Shown here: piece by piece, positions 1-22,027 of the stretch
Layout of the letters: every line of letters begins with the position of its first letter
Numbering within the stretch: the stretch's first letter is position 1
Origin: Amoebidium appalachense
Lineage: Eukaryota > Ichthyosporea
DNA: 64,000 nucleotides
NCBI GenBank assembly: GCA_963693365.1
Contig: CAVNZM010000009.1
Location: 7,068,001 to 7,132,000, forward strand
Reading direction: 5' to 3'
Translations under genes and position numbers: made by a program
Notes under the pieces: generated by a model
What the model saw: only the letters and a program-made list of their open reading frames with translations
Databases searched by the model: none
What the model was told of the DNA's origin: nothing

Positions 1-49
1 ATTTTCTAAACCTTTAATTTTATTTTTGCGGGAGGGGGCAATATCATAC

Positions 50-8773
<8,724 letters not shown>

Positions 8774-9241
8774 GGTTGATCTGTGAACACCACAATGAAT
8801 ATTATTTGCACCAGTGGAAAGGAGGGGGAAGAGATGAGAGTGCGGGTGGTGGTAGGGGGGGGGGGGGGGGGGGGGGGGGGAGGGGAGAGGGGGGGGAGGG
8901 GGGGACGGGTGAAGGAGGGAGGGGGGGCAAAAGGACGGAGGTGTGAAGGTGGGGAACGTGAAGGGGATCACAACAGAGCAAGGGGAAGAAACGGACGCTG
9001 GTGACGCACAAAGAACACTGCATGACAAAATACAAACACAAGCACACACGCAAGCACGCACACACCCCGCGCAAAGATGTACACACACAAACACAGAGCA
9101 CACACATCTTGATGTGCAGGCAGCCACACACACACACACATATACGTGCGAACGTCCAAACATGAGGCATGCACACGCACACACACACATACACACAACT
9201 ACGCACAGACACACACAGAGAGAAAGAGAGAGGCACACACG

Positions 9242-9273
<32 letters not shown>

Positions 9274-11100
9274 CACGCACACACACACACACACACATCA
9301 AACATTCTCCCATGCCCCATTCCCGCTGCCCTCGCATATCGATACACCTCCTCCCTCCCTCCCTGCCCTCCCTCCCTCCCTCCCTCCCTCTCCCCCCCTT
9401 CCTCCCTCCCTCCCTCCCTCCCTCCATTTGTCTCCTCCGCCTCCCACAAAACACACACATGCACTTACAATCGAGCTTGCCGCTACGCCTTCAGTCTACA
9501 CACTACTCTTATATCGCCTTTACTACAGTAGTCTTCGGGTGTTAGATATGTAAACCCGAGGCGGTGTGTCAGAAAGCTAAAATGTTTCTTCTCCACACGT
9601 GCGTTTCGAAATGCGTTTCTTCCGTCTCCGGCCGTGACTCCTTTTTCAAAGCTGTCGCGTGCGCGCGTTTTCATATTCGAACATTTTCTTTGTGCGTTTT
9701 GATTGGATCGTGACCCACGTGGTTTTAGGTATGTAAGCTCACGTACACGGAAAAAAAAAAAAAAAAAAAAAAAAAAATAGCTGGCACGTTAGTAATATAA
9801 ACAGAAACACAAACCGCTACCTTTAGTAGTATTCTTTGGTCGTCTTAGTTGACAATTGTATTTAGCAATAGCCATGGTGCCTATTTTAAGTGCATATATA
9901 CGGGTGACCTTTTGGTCATTCGTAATCACCGCGCCCAGTTTACAGTTCACGCATGCGGCAGCATCATGATGGCTCTTGTAGCTGTGGGCATCATCATTTT
10001 TTAGAGTTGTGTATTAATCGTGGGGAAAGTAGGGCTGAACGAAGACCATGCACTATAAAGGGGCCTTTTCAACCTGAAAGTTGCACGCATGGGGAAAATG
10101 GGCTGCTTGATAAATGACTCTAGACCATTGAGACCAAGAGCCTCTGTAGATCCAGATCTATCAGATGTTTGACCAAAGTTGAGAAGTCACTAGTTTGACC
10201 AAAGTTGAGAAGTCACAGGGGATCTCATGCGTTTAGGCCTGAGTAAACTTTGAGGCCCAAGTTTGCCGAATACGTGCCAGATGTACAGCAAGGACAGGAC
10301 GTACACAGAAGCGCGCGCACACACACACACACACAGGAACACACAAGCACACACACACACACATACACACACACACGCACAGACACACACACACACAAAC
10401 TACTCTATCATGCACTAAGCACACTTTTCCATCAGTCAAGTACAAGGAAAGAAAGATTCTCCCTTGATTCTTGTCACGGTAGGACTACAGAGACACACCG
10501 GTCGGCTACGTATACACATACAGATCAGGGCTGAGGAGACCCATCAATAACCTCGCCAGAGGCTAACTTTCGTTATAAGTTTGTCTCAGCAAATATTACT
10601 ACGTGTGTTTTCTAAAACGAACCTTGACAAATCCAGGGAACCCCTTCTCACAGCTGGGCTTTCTTTCCCTGCATTCACCAAGGTCTATCTGCACAAAAAA
10701 AGTACGCCATTCTGTGAATAAAACGTTTTAGAATTTACTGGCATTTTATACTTCGGCAGAGTGGCCAGCATCGCCAAATCTGACCTGCTGCGCTTTCCAG
10801 GTCGCGGCCAACATTCCCACACTCAAAAACTGCTAAGCGGGCCAAGAAAAAAAAATGAAAACGAAAAACGCACCTTTACTGGAAGTTGCCCCTCCGGATA
10901 GGCTAATCTTTCGATGTCCTTACGTAAGGCAACAAGTGGGCTTCTTGTTGGATTCCTCTTGATGCCCTTACGTAAGGCAGGCGGGGTGATTCAAACACAA
11001 AACACGCAGACACACCACGAACACTCCCTACAGACACGAGTTTCCTTTTGACAAGCGCGCGCTGCCACATAGGGCGCACGCCTTTACCACACTCGCCACC
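8774..11100. other. Divergent intergenic region NAA15 / 452-residue gene
   Basis: No gene recognised. Contents in order: a G run (about 8857-8880), CA-rich sequence (about 9040-9300), a (CCCT)n tract (about 9350-9425), A27 at 9751-9777, a 23-bp direct repeat (10168-10190 and 10194-10216), CA-rich sequence (10316-10400) and two TTACGTAA palindromes. Both flanking genes are transcribed away from it, so it must hold both promoters; no TATA box is obvious. Confidence 0.7.
10920..10975. promoter_or_regulatory. Paired TTACGTAA palindromes
   Basis: Two TTACGTAA sites (10920-10927 and 10968-10975), each preceded by gatg-ccc/tcc and followed by GGCA, so a direct repeat of about 17 bp at 48-bp spacing. 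TTACGTAA is the consensus for PAR/C-EBP-type bZIP dimers. They lie 126-181 bp upstream of the ATG at 11101, a plausible promoter position. Confidence 0.45.
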
Positions 11101-12459
11101 ATGTCTTTTTTCGGCCTACTTCGTATGCCCTCTCTTTTCCTACGCCCTCCCATCCACATACGTTTCAAGTCCAAAATAGCCAGGACAGAAAGACGAATTC
11201 TCGAGGATGTTACTTTCAAGAAAGCCCTTGCTCTAGGACGTGGCAGACTAAACCCAAATAACATTGGAGATTTTGAAGCAGAAGGCATCAAGAAATCTTA
11301 TTTCAAACACATCAAGAAATTGGACACTCATACTCTCGCTGATGGCGCATATGGCGTGTCCCTCTTGGCTAGAAGGTTCGACAGAGCTACAGTAATCCAA
11401 GTTTTCAACAAGACCAAGAAAACGGCTCTGAACTCGATCGGGTACATAAAACCCGAAGATTTCCACACAATGCTGAAGGCATTTACGCGTGCAGAAATTC
11501 CCCACCTGAAGTATGTTTTCAAGGTGCTTTACGCTCGCCACCGTGAAAAGGTTCGTGGGGAGGAGGACGAAGAGGTGTTTGCAATCGGCATAGAACATCT
11601 CATGCAACAGCTACCGCAAGTAGACGTAGAATACTCTGTGAAAACGCTGTTTGAGTTCACCTTATACAAGCGCACACCTGTCGAACTCTTTTCGCTCGCA
11701 ATCCAGAGAATTGAGGAATGTGTTCCGGATCTATCGACCGAGCTGAGGTTGGAATACGTCGATAGGCTACATCGATATGAGTACAAGAATCCACATGTTT
11801 ATGCTGCCCTACTCGTTGTGCCAAGGAGCAAACAAGAGTTATCGGGAAACGAACTGTCCAGACTTGCCGGTATAACCAGGAAACTTCTTCCCCCCGACTA
11901 TTGGCTGTCCGTCGGCGATGCGGAGCAGGCAGGTGTGAGCCCATTGGGTGCTGCCATAATCCAAAGGGTCATTGACAAGGAACCCCAGCTAACACAGAGC
12001 GAAATGATGGCGCTTATCAAGCATCTTTCCCATATAGGGTTGAACCTTTCTCCCTTGCGGGAGACTTTGTCTTGCCGACTAAGGCAAATGGGAATCGCCC
12101 CTGAATGGACACCCAACGATTTAGCAGCACTTGTTCATGTCGTTGCGAAACATGAAATGGCCGATGGAGAATTGGGAAAGTGCCTTTTGGACGGAGTGGT
12201 TGCCAAGGTCCATCAATTGACAGCGGGTCCGGTTGTTTGGGTGCTTTCCGCGATCCCGAAAATGCGCAACACGGAAGCGGCGACGGTGGAGATTTTCTGT
12301 AAACGCGCACGTGAATTGGTTCCCGAACTCCATAAGTACCAAGTGCGCACGTTGTTGGATAATGTGTCGCAGGAGTGGCCCGGAGGGAGCGAGCTGAGGA
12401 CGATGCTGGCTGCCCGTTTGAAGAAGTTGGAGAAACCGAAGTTGGAAAAGGAAGAATGA
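11101..12459 (+). CDS. Unrecognised 452-residue protein, probably mitochondrial and helical
   Basis: Intronless frame with a near-ideal start context (cgccaccATGtc) and a TGA stop at 12459. I cannot assign a family. The N-terminus (MSFFGLLRMPSLFLRPP, then Arg/Lys-rich with no acidic residue before about position 30) looks like a mitochondrial targeting sequence. The rest is predicted by eye to be mostly alpha-helical, with repeated 35-40-residue stretches of the type LxxLLxxLxxxG. Examples are HTMLKAFTRAEIPHLKYVF, MALIKHLSHIGLNLSPL and DLAALVHVVAKHEMADG. These recall FASTK/OPR-like helical-repeat RNA-binding proteins of organelles, but no RAP domain is visible. The C-terminus is very Lys/Glu-rich. 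Codon use looks like that of the other genes. Two TTACGTAA sites lie 126-181 bp upstream. The function label is inference only. Confidence 0.75.
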   Translation: MSFFGLLRMPSLFLRPPIHIRFKSKIARTERRILEDVTFKKALALGRGRLNPNNIGDFEAEGIKKSYFKHIKKLDTHTLADGAYGVSLLARRFDRATVIQVFNKTKKTALNSIGYIKPEDFHTMLKAFTRAEIPHLKYVFKVLYARHREKVRGEEDEEVFAIGIEHLMQQLPQVDVEYSVKTLFEFTLYKRTPVELFSLAIQRIEECVPDLSTELRLEYVDRLHRYEYKNPHVYAALLVVPRSKQELSGNELSRLAGITRKLLPPDYWLSVGDAEQAGVSPLGAAIIQRVIDKEPQLTQSEMMALIKHLSHIGLNLSPLRETLSCRLRQMGIAPEWTPNDLAALVHVVAKHEMADGELGKCLLDGVVAKVHQLTAGPVVWVLSAIPKMRNTEAATVEIFCKRARELVPELHKYQVRTLLDNVSQEWPGGSELRTMLAARLKKLEKPKLEKEE

Positions 12460-12467
12460 AATGACGA

Positions 12468-12498
<31 letters not shown>

Positions 12499-13345
12499 GT
12501 TACCTCTGGAAGGCAGGGAGGGGATGGCGTATGTGCGTGTGTGTTTGGGGGGGGGGGGGGGGGGGGGGGGGGGAGTTGGTTACTACGGTGCAGGACCTGA
12601 TGGAAGGGGGTGCACAGTGAGATACTCGTCGATATGAAAGCAACCAAATATTAACGCACGGGGCATAGGTGAATATGAAGGGATAGCTCGGGTGAGCTGT
12701 GTGTGTGGGGGGGGGGGGGGGGAGGACCCGTTTGTATTCTTTTTTTGGTTTGTTTGTTTGGAGAAGGGGGGGGGGGGGGGGGGGGGGGGGGGGAGAAGGG
12801 GCCAGGAACAACGTAGATTTAGAGGCTCTTTTACCATTTCTCTCATTCCTATTCGAGTTCTGGTCGTTTTTTTTTTTTTTTTTTTTTTTTTTCCAGGGGC
12901 AATTAATCAAAACCTAATGTGTGTGGGTGTTGTATAGTTATGCTCGTAGCTGCTCGCTTACTGTACAAAATAGCAAGAAACGAAAAGCAGCCGTAAGTGA
13001 CAAGTGTATGACATGTGCGTACACATGAGCATGTATATTTTCCGTGGTTTCCATCTCATATTTCTTCCCATATTGCATTCGTATTTCCGTTTTCTTTTCG
13101 CAATATTGTCTCTTCTATGAATTTTATATGAACTTAACTTTTGTCGGAGACTTGGTAAAATCTATGGGTCAGTGTAGTTTAGCACTAAGTTAGCAGTTTG
13201 GACGGCAGATTTGGATGCGAATGTGCATGGCTATCGGACGATTCTCCTTTTTTTTTATATTTTTTTATTGTTTTTTTTTTTTTTTTTTGGCTCGTTTTTG
13301 CGTGTGCGCGTGTTTTAGAGGGCTTTTCTTTGTGTTGGTGGTGGT

Positions 13346-13383
<38 letters not shown>

Positions 13384-13714
13384 GGGGGGATTCTATATCT
13401 ATATGAGATTTTTTGGTGCTTGGTTAGCTCAAGGTTTTTTCAATGAATGAGTCACAGATTCACCAAATCTCTTTTCCAATTGTGTATTCACCATGGATCC
13501 AACCAACACCACCTTATATTCCCCCCTCCCCCCCTCCCCCCCCCCGCCTCTCCGTCTACCGTCCCTCCGGCCATCCGAAAAGTGCCCAAACGTCTTGTTT
13601 GTCATATGGAGCTACGAAAACCAGTCCAAGCTCACATTTTCTTGCGTAATGCATGTAAATTTCGTAAAATTTCCCTTGATTTGACCCCCTTCAATGGGGC
13701 TACCATTTAATGCA

Positions 13715-13753
<39 letters not shown>

Positions 13754-14561
13754 TACATCTGCCTGGGCCCCACTCCCCCCCTTCCCTCCCCCCTCTTCCT
13801 TGCCACCCCCGTTCTCTCCCACCCCCTCCCCCCTCCCCCACCCTCCTTTCACACACACACAGACACACATCCAAACATCTGCAGGAGATGTTTGTGAGGC
13901 ATTGAGAGCATCGCGGCGGGCCGAGAAGCCCCCCCCAGCCCCCCAGCTCCCCCCTCCCCCCACACACACACGCACACACACACACACCATCCCCCTCCTC
14001 CCCTCTCCCCCCCCCCCCCCCCCCCCCTCCTCTTCCCTTCCCTCCTCCCCCTCCCCCCCAAACTCTTTTCCACATCCCCAGTCGAAAAATAGTCAAACCG
14101 GGGGCGGGCACAACAGGGCAAGGCATTAATTTTCTTAAATTAAATTTTAATTTAATTACTTTAATTTTCAATTTTGACTCAGTACTAGGTCACAACTTTT
14201 CCATAAGCATTCTTTCTCAACTAAACCATACTCGGGAAACGGTAGCCTTAGCACTGCTGCGGCATTGCAGAAGAATACCACGTTGTGAATAAGCGGAGGG
14301 GTTTTATGAAATTTTACTTAAGGATTTCAAAAAGGTTTTTTTTTAAAAAATAAAAATAAAAATAAAAAATAAAAAATAACCTCAATGGAGGCAAAAAATG
14401 AATCTTTAGGTGGCTGGGACGGCTGCAGTGGGGGGGAGGGTCTCTGTGTGTGCCACGGTGTGGGGGGGGGGGGGGGGGGGGGGGGGGTGTTTGTGTGTGT
14501 GTGTGTGTGTGCGTGTGCGTGTGCGTGCGTGCGTGTGTGTGTGTGTGTCTGTGCGTATGTG

Positions 14562-14598
<37 letters not shown>

Positions 14599-15210
14599 AC
14601 ACGGTCTGTGTGTGCGTGCACGTGTGTATGACACAGTGTGTGTGTGTGTGCGTGTGTGTGTGGGTGTATGTGTGTGTGCCGTGCGTGTGTGTTGCCCTTC
14701 CCCCCTTTCACCCCTCACAATACACTTCGACCCGAATGCGCACCCTCACCAAAAGAAAAAGCCAAGTCAAACCCCGGTGGGAGTTTAAGGGGAGAAGACT
14801 AAGCAAAAATATTCCCCCCTCCCCTCCCCCCCAGGCCCTCCCCTCCCCCCTTCCTCCCCTCCCCCACCCACAACCCGCCCGCCCCTCCCTCCCCCTACCC
14901 CTTTCCCGCGGGGGAACATCCGTACAGCTGTAGTGTTTGGTAGTAACCTCCTCCCCCCCTCCCCCCCCACCCCTTCCCGACACACACACACACACACACA
15001 CACACTCAAACACATACAAACACACACACAAACACACACACACACACACAAAGGGTTTTGGGAGATCAAAATGACTGGTTTTCAAATTTTGGGATATTCA
15101 CGGTGCAAAATTCGAATTTCCAGAAAATAGCGAAATTTATCAAATTTTATCCTTAGGCTCCGCACATTGGAAAACACAGGAAAGTGTGGGCAGGGAGGGA
15201 GGGGGGAGAA

Positions 15211-15250
<40 letters not shown>

Positions 15251-15498
15251 TTTCAGATGATTTTAGGTGTGCCTGCAGTAAGCGGTTTTAAGGTGGTTTT
15301 TTCGAAGGGGAAGGGAGGAGGGAGGAGGGGGGGGGGGGGGAGGGGGGAGGGGGGGGGGGGGGGGAAGAAGGGGGTGTGGGGATGGACAGGGAGTTGAGCA
15401 TGAATGAGGTTTGTTAAAGCACTTACTACGGACAATCACGGTCCCGAGGGGGGGGAGGGGGGAGGGGGGAAGGGGAAGGGGGGTATGAGAAGAAGGAA

Positions 15499-15533
<35 letters not shown>

Positions 15534-16250
15534 GGGGGGAGGGGGGGGATGGGGGGGGGGGGGGTGGATAAGAGCGGAGAATCAGAGTAGGGAGAGAGGC
15601 AGGGTGGAAGGGAAGGAGTGTGCGTGTGTGTGTGGGGGGGGGGGGGGGGGGGGGGGGGGAGGGGGGGAGGAGGGGGGTACATTAGTAAATATCATGAAAT
15701 GGTTTTTGACTCCACCTCCCTTGCGGCTTTATGAACTACCACTACGGTAATAAACCCCCCTCCCACCCTCCACCCCCCCCTTCCACCGCCCCCCCCCCCC
15801 CCCCCCCCTCCCCCCCCCCAAAAAAAAGAAAGAAAATAAAAAAGTGCAGCCACTGCCCAGCCGAACGGCATAATGATAGGATATCTTGTTTCATTGACTG
15901 AGTTATCACACCTACCTCGGGCGTGTAACTTGATTGTGCACTGTGCGCATGCACAAGAACCTCGTAGAATTTCACCACGGTTAGACCCCTTGCTATGCCC
16001 GTGCTGCATTCACATCCCCCCCCCCCCCCCCCCCCCTCTCCTCCGCCGGGCCCCCGTCCTTGCACACCCTCCCATCATGCCTCCCCCCTTCCCTCCCCCC
16101 CACAACAACAACAACAAAAAAGAAAACAACAACAACAGTGAAAAATAAAGATCTCCTCGAGGCCAGGTGCATTTGCCAAAAAGAATCCAACTCAAGACCT
16201 CTGGTAATTGAGGGAACATTTGCAAAAGCAGCCACAATATGCAACCGCCT

Positions 16251-16323
<73 letters not shown>

Positions 16324-16649
16324 GCGCATGCGCACACACACACATGCCCCTACCCCCTCGCCGTCCTCGTTCTTCTGTCGTTGGACCCCCCCCTCCCCCT
16401 TCCTCCTCCCCCCTGCCCGCCCGGAATTACCATTGGCAGAACAGCGCAGTGTGTGTGCACCTGAGGGCAAACCTCGTTCAATTTTCCCACGGTTGGACCC
16501 CCCCCTCCCCCCCTCCCCCCTCTCCCCGACACCCCCCCCCCCCCCCCCCCCCCCCCCAAAGTCGGGTTATGTCGAGCTCGACATATGGTGCCTTGAAAGG
16601 CAAGCGACTGGGAATGGATTTAGCACAAAAAGCAACCAGATATTTGACG

Positions 16650-16683
<34 letters not shown>

Positions 16684-18244
16684 CCAAACACCCCCAAAAC
16701 ACCCCCGGGCACCCCCCGCCCCCTCACCCCTCCCCCCCCTCCCCCCACCCCAATCTCCCCTCCCCCCAACCTTCCAACCCCCTTCTCGGCCCTCCCTCCC
16801 CCGGTCCCCCCCCCTCCACCCCCCCACAAACACACACGCCTTATACCCCCCTTCCCTTAGCCAGTATACAGTTGCCACTCCCCATATGGCATATTGACTG
16901 CAAAATGCCCGTAGGGACTTAATAGTATATTCCTTCCATTTTTGGTGAGCAAAATCGTCTGGCGGGGCTGGCACCAACCGTTAGTCTACACGGGTGGTGG
17001 AGGTTTGGCATCGTATAGGCATCTTCAATGTTCAGTAAAAACAAATGTGGAAATTTGGAAATTATCAATCTCATGAGCGGTTTACATTGTTCACTGGAGG
17101 CAAAGAGAGACCAGTCTCAGATAATACTATGGGGTTTTGTTCGGTATATCCCGTCAGTGTTATATCATGATCAGGTAAATAGATGTCGGGGGATAGCAGC
17201 CCCCCCCCCCCCCCCCCCGGCGCTGGGGGGATATCATCGGATTAGGGTTTTTCTTACACTATGAAGTGCCAAAAGTTATGAAGAGAATTTATTGTTGTTT
17301 TTTTTGGTTTTTTTTTTTGTTTTTTTTCCCGGGGCACCCCGGGGACACTCAGCATCAACTGATGCGTGTGTAAATGACTAATCAGCCAATCACATTTTAT
17401 TGGCCGCTCCCTCCCAGCCAATAATTAGCCACAACACACCAGGTGTCAGAAATTCACACCGTCATATCCAAACATAGTTTTATCCATCGCGTTTAGATAT
17501 GCATGGTTCACCCCATTACCACCCTACTTGTATGACACACATCGGTATACCAGAAACCAAAAAAAGAGCCACTGCCACCAATAAACCCCCCCCCCCCGAC
17601 ACTCTCTGTATGCATATTGAATTTCATAGCATATCTATTGTATATCTATCCGTGCAATATTAGTTTGGCTTTTACACTGCACAAACTAATAATTGCACCA
17701 TTTGCCTGTTTGTTAAATGAATACAGGCTACACACTCGGGTGATACATCATACACCACAACTAATGGTTTGCTATCTATTAAAAGGTTTCTATAACCCCC
17801 CCCCACTGGGGGGCCGCCTGAACACATACCCTCCGCCATCACCAAATATGGAGAAAAAAAAAAAAGAAAAAAAAAAGGAAAAAAAAGAAAAGGAAAGAAA
17901 ATGAAGAGGGAAAAAAAGGGAAAAGAAAAATCTTGTACGAATGAATATCCATTTATAAAGCTCCCTAAATGCCTCATGGACTTAGTATAGCATGGGCTGA
18001 TCACCTACACCAAGCAGACAGCTACATATTTCTAGAATGCACTACAGTTTAAAGTATATGGATAATCGGTTTTCTGAACCCCCCCCCCCCCCAAAAAAAA
18101 AAGAAAAAAAGAAAAAGACCCCACACCCAAAACAACAAAAAGATAATAAATGAAGACAGGAGAACGGGAAAGCATGAACTCAAAACATAACACACTCAGT
18201 TGCACATCGATAGAAACTATGCCCAAATGCGGTTTGAACACCCC

Positions 18245-18275
<31 letters not shown>

Positions 18276-18457
18276 ACACACTTGCCCCTTTGCAGGGGAA
18301 AAAAAGAACAAACAAGAACGAAAAACGAACCCCCCTTCCCCTTCCAGGGAGGGGCAAAAAAAAAAAAAAAAAAAAAAAGTTCACGGTATTTCAACCAAAT
18401 TCTACATTGACCATCCAAACGTTTCCACAGTCGAAACCGCACCATCTACTTCACAAC

Positions 18458-18493
<36 letters not shown>

Positions 18494-18567
18494 ATTTCTC
18501 CACCCCACCCCCCATTCAACAAAACACCCGCATCCCCCCTCCCCCCTCCCCACCTCATTCACTCAAC
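12460..18567. other. Intergenic region dominated by G/C runs
   Basis: No supported gene in 6.1 kb. It carries T and G runs just after the 452-residue gene (12471-12573), further G runs (12760-12793, 13347-13388), C runs (13720-13753), GT/GC repeats (14490-14700), several G runs near 15.2-15.65 kb, and C runs at 15.79, 16.02, 16.25, 16.53, 16.65, 18.24 and 18.46 kb. Stretches of ordinary complexity (12900-13250, 14100-14380, 16900-17700) hold only short frames without recognisable similarity. A perfect 18-bp palindrome lies at 16568-16585. Confidence 0.7.
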
Positions 18568-20983
18568 TCACTTCTTTCCACCCGCCGCATATCTCCCCGC
18601 CCGCGTATTCATCCCCCCTCCTCCGCTTCCTGCCGCCGCCCCCAAACCCGACGCGCCCAACTGAAGTGGGGGCAAAGGGGCCAAAATATCATCCACATCT
18701 CCCATCGTCCCACCAACACCCCCTGACAAATCAGAAAACGGCCGCCGGTTTGGGCCGCCGCCGTTTAGGGCCGATTCGGCCCGACCAGAAGCCGACTGAC
18801 GAACCGGTTCGAGAGCCACCAACCCGCCGGCGCCAGATGAAGGCGGGAAGTAGGTCGGCGCGGGTTTTCGTCCGCCGGCTGCAGCGGCCTGTCTTGACGC
18901 ATCGCTCGAAACCTCGTTTTCGTTCGTGTTGTTGTTTCCAACCGCGCCGGCGCCTGCCGACATCGTGTCTCCTCCACCAGCCGTAACACGAGGGCGTTTC
19001 TTTGCCCCCGCCTTCTCTCCTCCCGCCGCCCCCGCGGCCACGCCTGCCTTCCTCTTCTCCCCTCCCGCCTTCTTCCTTGGGGACTTTGCCACCCCTTTCC
19101 CCTCGCCATTCCCGTGCTGGTTCTGCTCGTGCACGCGCGCCGCCTGTTGCGTGATGAACGTCAGTGCGCAAACGGAGCACTTGAACGGCCGCTCGCCCGT
19201 ATGCGTGCGAATGTGGTAGCGGAGATGGCTTGTCGACCCGAAAGTCTTGTCACATCCCTCGTACGGGCATTGCAGGGGTTTAACCCCAGTGTGCGTATAC
19301 TTGTGATGCTGGAGCTGCCCGTACTGCGCAAACGCCGCACCGCACCCCTCGTGTTCGCATTTGTACGGTTTCTCGCCCGTATGCGTGCGAATGTGCACGC
19401 GCAGGCTCTTGGAATGAGTGAACGCAGCCCCGCAGATCTTGCATCCGTACGGTTTCTCACCCGTGTGCACGCGCATGTGCGCTTTGAGCGTGTCCACGCG
19501 CGTGCACGAAACGGTGCATCCCGGGTACTCGCAGTGCCACATCTTCGGGGCCTGGGGGGGTTTCTCCCTCGTCGAAAGCAGAGGGATGATCGATGTTGTC
19601 CCCTGCGTCAGCGCCTCGGCAATGTGCGGCTTCAACTGCGGCACAGTCGTCGTTTTCGTGGTTCCCGTGAGCGAATAGGGCCGCTTGGAGTGCGAACGCA
19701 TGTGGATGTTGAGGAAATTGGCCGACGCGTACGCCTTGGTGCATCCCTCGTGGGTGCACGCAAACGTTTTCGCCGTCTTTGCCGCCGCCGCCGTCACTTT
19801 CCCCACCACGGCTGCCCCCTTCGAACTCGTCTTGGTGGCCTTTCCCTTCTTGGCTGCTTCCACTACCGCCGCTTCAACTTCCACCGCCGCCGGGAGCTCC
19901 CCCCGATGTCTCCTTTGCGCTCGTTTTTCCTGTCTTTTTCACCACTTTCTTGGCCACGGATTTCCGCATCTTTGGCTTTGCTGCCGCCTTCACCGCGACA
20001 ACGGCTCCATCCCCTCCTTCCTCGTTTCCTCCGGACGCACCCAATGTTCCGTCGGTGTGCGCTTTCACATGTTTCTCCCTCGCCTTGCGGTATCCGAACG
20101 CCTCGTTGCACCCCGGGAACGTGCATTTAAACGGTTTGTCGCCCGTGTGCGTGCGGATGTGATAGTGCAGACTGCCGCTCTGCTTGAACGAAGCAGTGCA
20201 CCCGACGTAGGAACATTTGTAAGGACGCTCTCCCGTGTGTGTCCGTTTGTGTTGCAGGAGAGACTTGGCAAACGCGAACTGCTTGTCGCATCCATCGAAC
20301 GGGCACTTGTGCGGCTTCTCACCCGTGTGGATCCGTTGATGTTCCGTGAACGCGTGCGAATGATTAAAGATGGCGCCGCACCCATCAAACGGGCACGTGT
20401 AGAGTTTTTCCTCGTTGTGTGCCGACTTCATGTGCTCACGTAGCTCCGCCACGGTAAGAAACTGCGCTGCGCACCGCTTACAAGTGAAGAGGGTGTTCCG
20501 AACGGCCCGCCGTGTTCCCAATCCTGGCAACTTGTCGGCTGCTTTCCCTTGCTGTTTGGCGTTTGCTTGGGCGCGTGTTGCTTGGTTAGACGCTCCAGCC
20601 GTTCCAGAACTTGGTTTACTCGTTTTGGTGTAGGTAGCTGCCATGAGTTCGGCAAAGGCAGAATCACCCACAGGCGCGGAGCTTGCTTGCGTGACGGTTT
20701 GAACGCGCGCACGCCCTCCCACCCCTCTCCCTTCATCACTCTGTGTGATGCGCGGGGTGACTTGTGTAACTTCGAGCGTGGGTGCATGTTGGTATTGAAT
20801 GTTTGCGTGCTGGTCGTATGCTTGTACAGCCCCGTAAGTGTATGCTTGTCCAGCTTGAAAAGCGTAGTTGTGCGCGTAACCTCCGGCGGGATGATGGCCC
20901 CCAGCGTAGGCGTTCCATTCCTGGCCGCCGTACTGTTGTGGGTCGTGCGCGTACCCATAACCCCACCCACCTAAAGACTGCAT
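18568..20983 (-). CDS. Multi-C2H2 zinc-finger protein, reading frame interrupted by a one-base shift
   Basis: Probable DNA-binding regulator acting in the nucleus. An upstream frame (20983-19874, 369 residues from the chosen ATG) has five C2H2 fingers at about residues 168-300, joined by TGEKP-type linkers, followed by a Lys/Ala-rich basic tail. A second frame, open from just upstream of 19884 down to the TGA at 18568 (about 440 residues), continues with a similar Lys/Ala-rich stretch, then six more C2H2 fingers and a Gly/Ala/Pro-rich tail. The frames overlap around a G6 run (C6 on plus, 19899-19904), where one surplus G would explain the break. Many fingers have the C-X4-C spacing of the TFIIIA type. 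I start at 20983 (MQSLGGWG) because the longer frame up to 21136 begins in AT-rich, hydrophobic, UTR-like sequence. The N-terminus is Gly/Tyr/Gln/His-rich and looks disordered. There are no introns. It could instead be two separate genes. Confidence 0.82.
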
Positions 20984-21992
20984 TTTCGAACCGTGCAAAC
21001 AAACCGAAACGACTAAGTTTTGATTGTGACTATGCGGTGTCCTTTCTAAAAGAAAATAAACACTGAACAACGATGAGAAAAAAACTACAGAAGTGTTAAA
21101 CAGGTAACAAAGAGCTAGGAAAACACAGGTTTTCACTATTTTCCCTTAGTGCAAAAGTACGTGAAAAACACCTGTTTTCACTATCTGCGTGTTGTGCGGG
21201 GAAACAACCGCCTCACGCAGGGCTGAAAGGATCTTAGCGACCGTTGCAATCAATCTCTATCAGATCTGACTCGAATCGTTTGCTATCGGCCAACCCGGCC
21301 CGAAGAAAAATTTCTTTGTTTGATTGGTTTAACCGATTGAATGACGTCACACATGGTGACGTCCTCCCCCGTCCTCGGCCGTCCTGGCCGCCGGCCGGCC
21401 GCGGCGTCACTGCGATCGAGGTTTTGTTTCACACTGTCACGGTTTTTGTTTCATGTGCGGCAGGTAAAGGAAAAAAGTGTGCACCGATTATTCAACATGG
21501 TCTTTTTATGGTACTCGAAATGCAGCTCTCATGGCTGTGTGTTTTGCAACCACGCATCTTGCTATACATTCCGAATCATCGATGTGTCTGATGTGTGCAT
21601 GCTGTGCATGACTAATAGAAACTGATGTGGCTTGTGGTGATGATTGATTGGCCATTGATGGGGATTCTAAAAAGAAAAGGAGAAGCACAAGCGCCAAACA
21701 CGTATTGGCAAAGTCTAATACTCACACACGGGTCGTGGGTGTGTATATACCAATCTAGCATGCAATTTTTTTCATCAATCGATATAATGACTGGTGTTAT
21801 GTCATGCACATATGCCCCAACCCACAGTCTCTTCGGCAAATGCATGGCTCGTTTAATCATGGCTGTTACATTTGCAGTGGCGTGCTTGTGTGTTATGATG
21901 CTTGCCATGTGATTTTGTTTCCAAGAGCGTGTCAGTTTCTGCAGATCTAGAGTACTTTTATTTAGCCTTCACATGTCGGATGCTGCACTCCC

Positions 21993-22027
<35 letters not shown>

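Noticed and set aside
20984-21136. Upstream extension of the multi-finger protein (51 residues)
   Set aside because: AT-rich and hydrophobic, unlike the rest; more likely 5' UTR than a signal or membrane segment.
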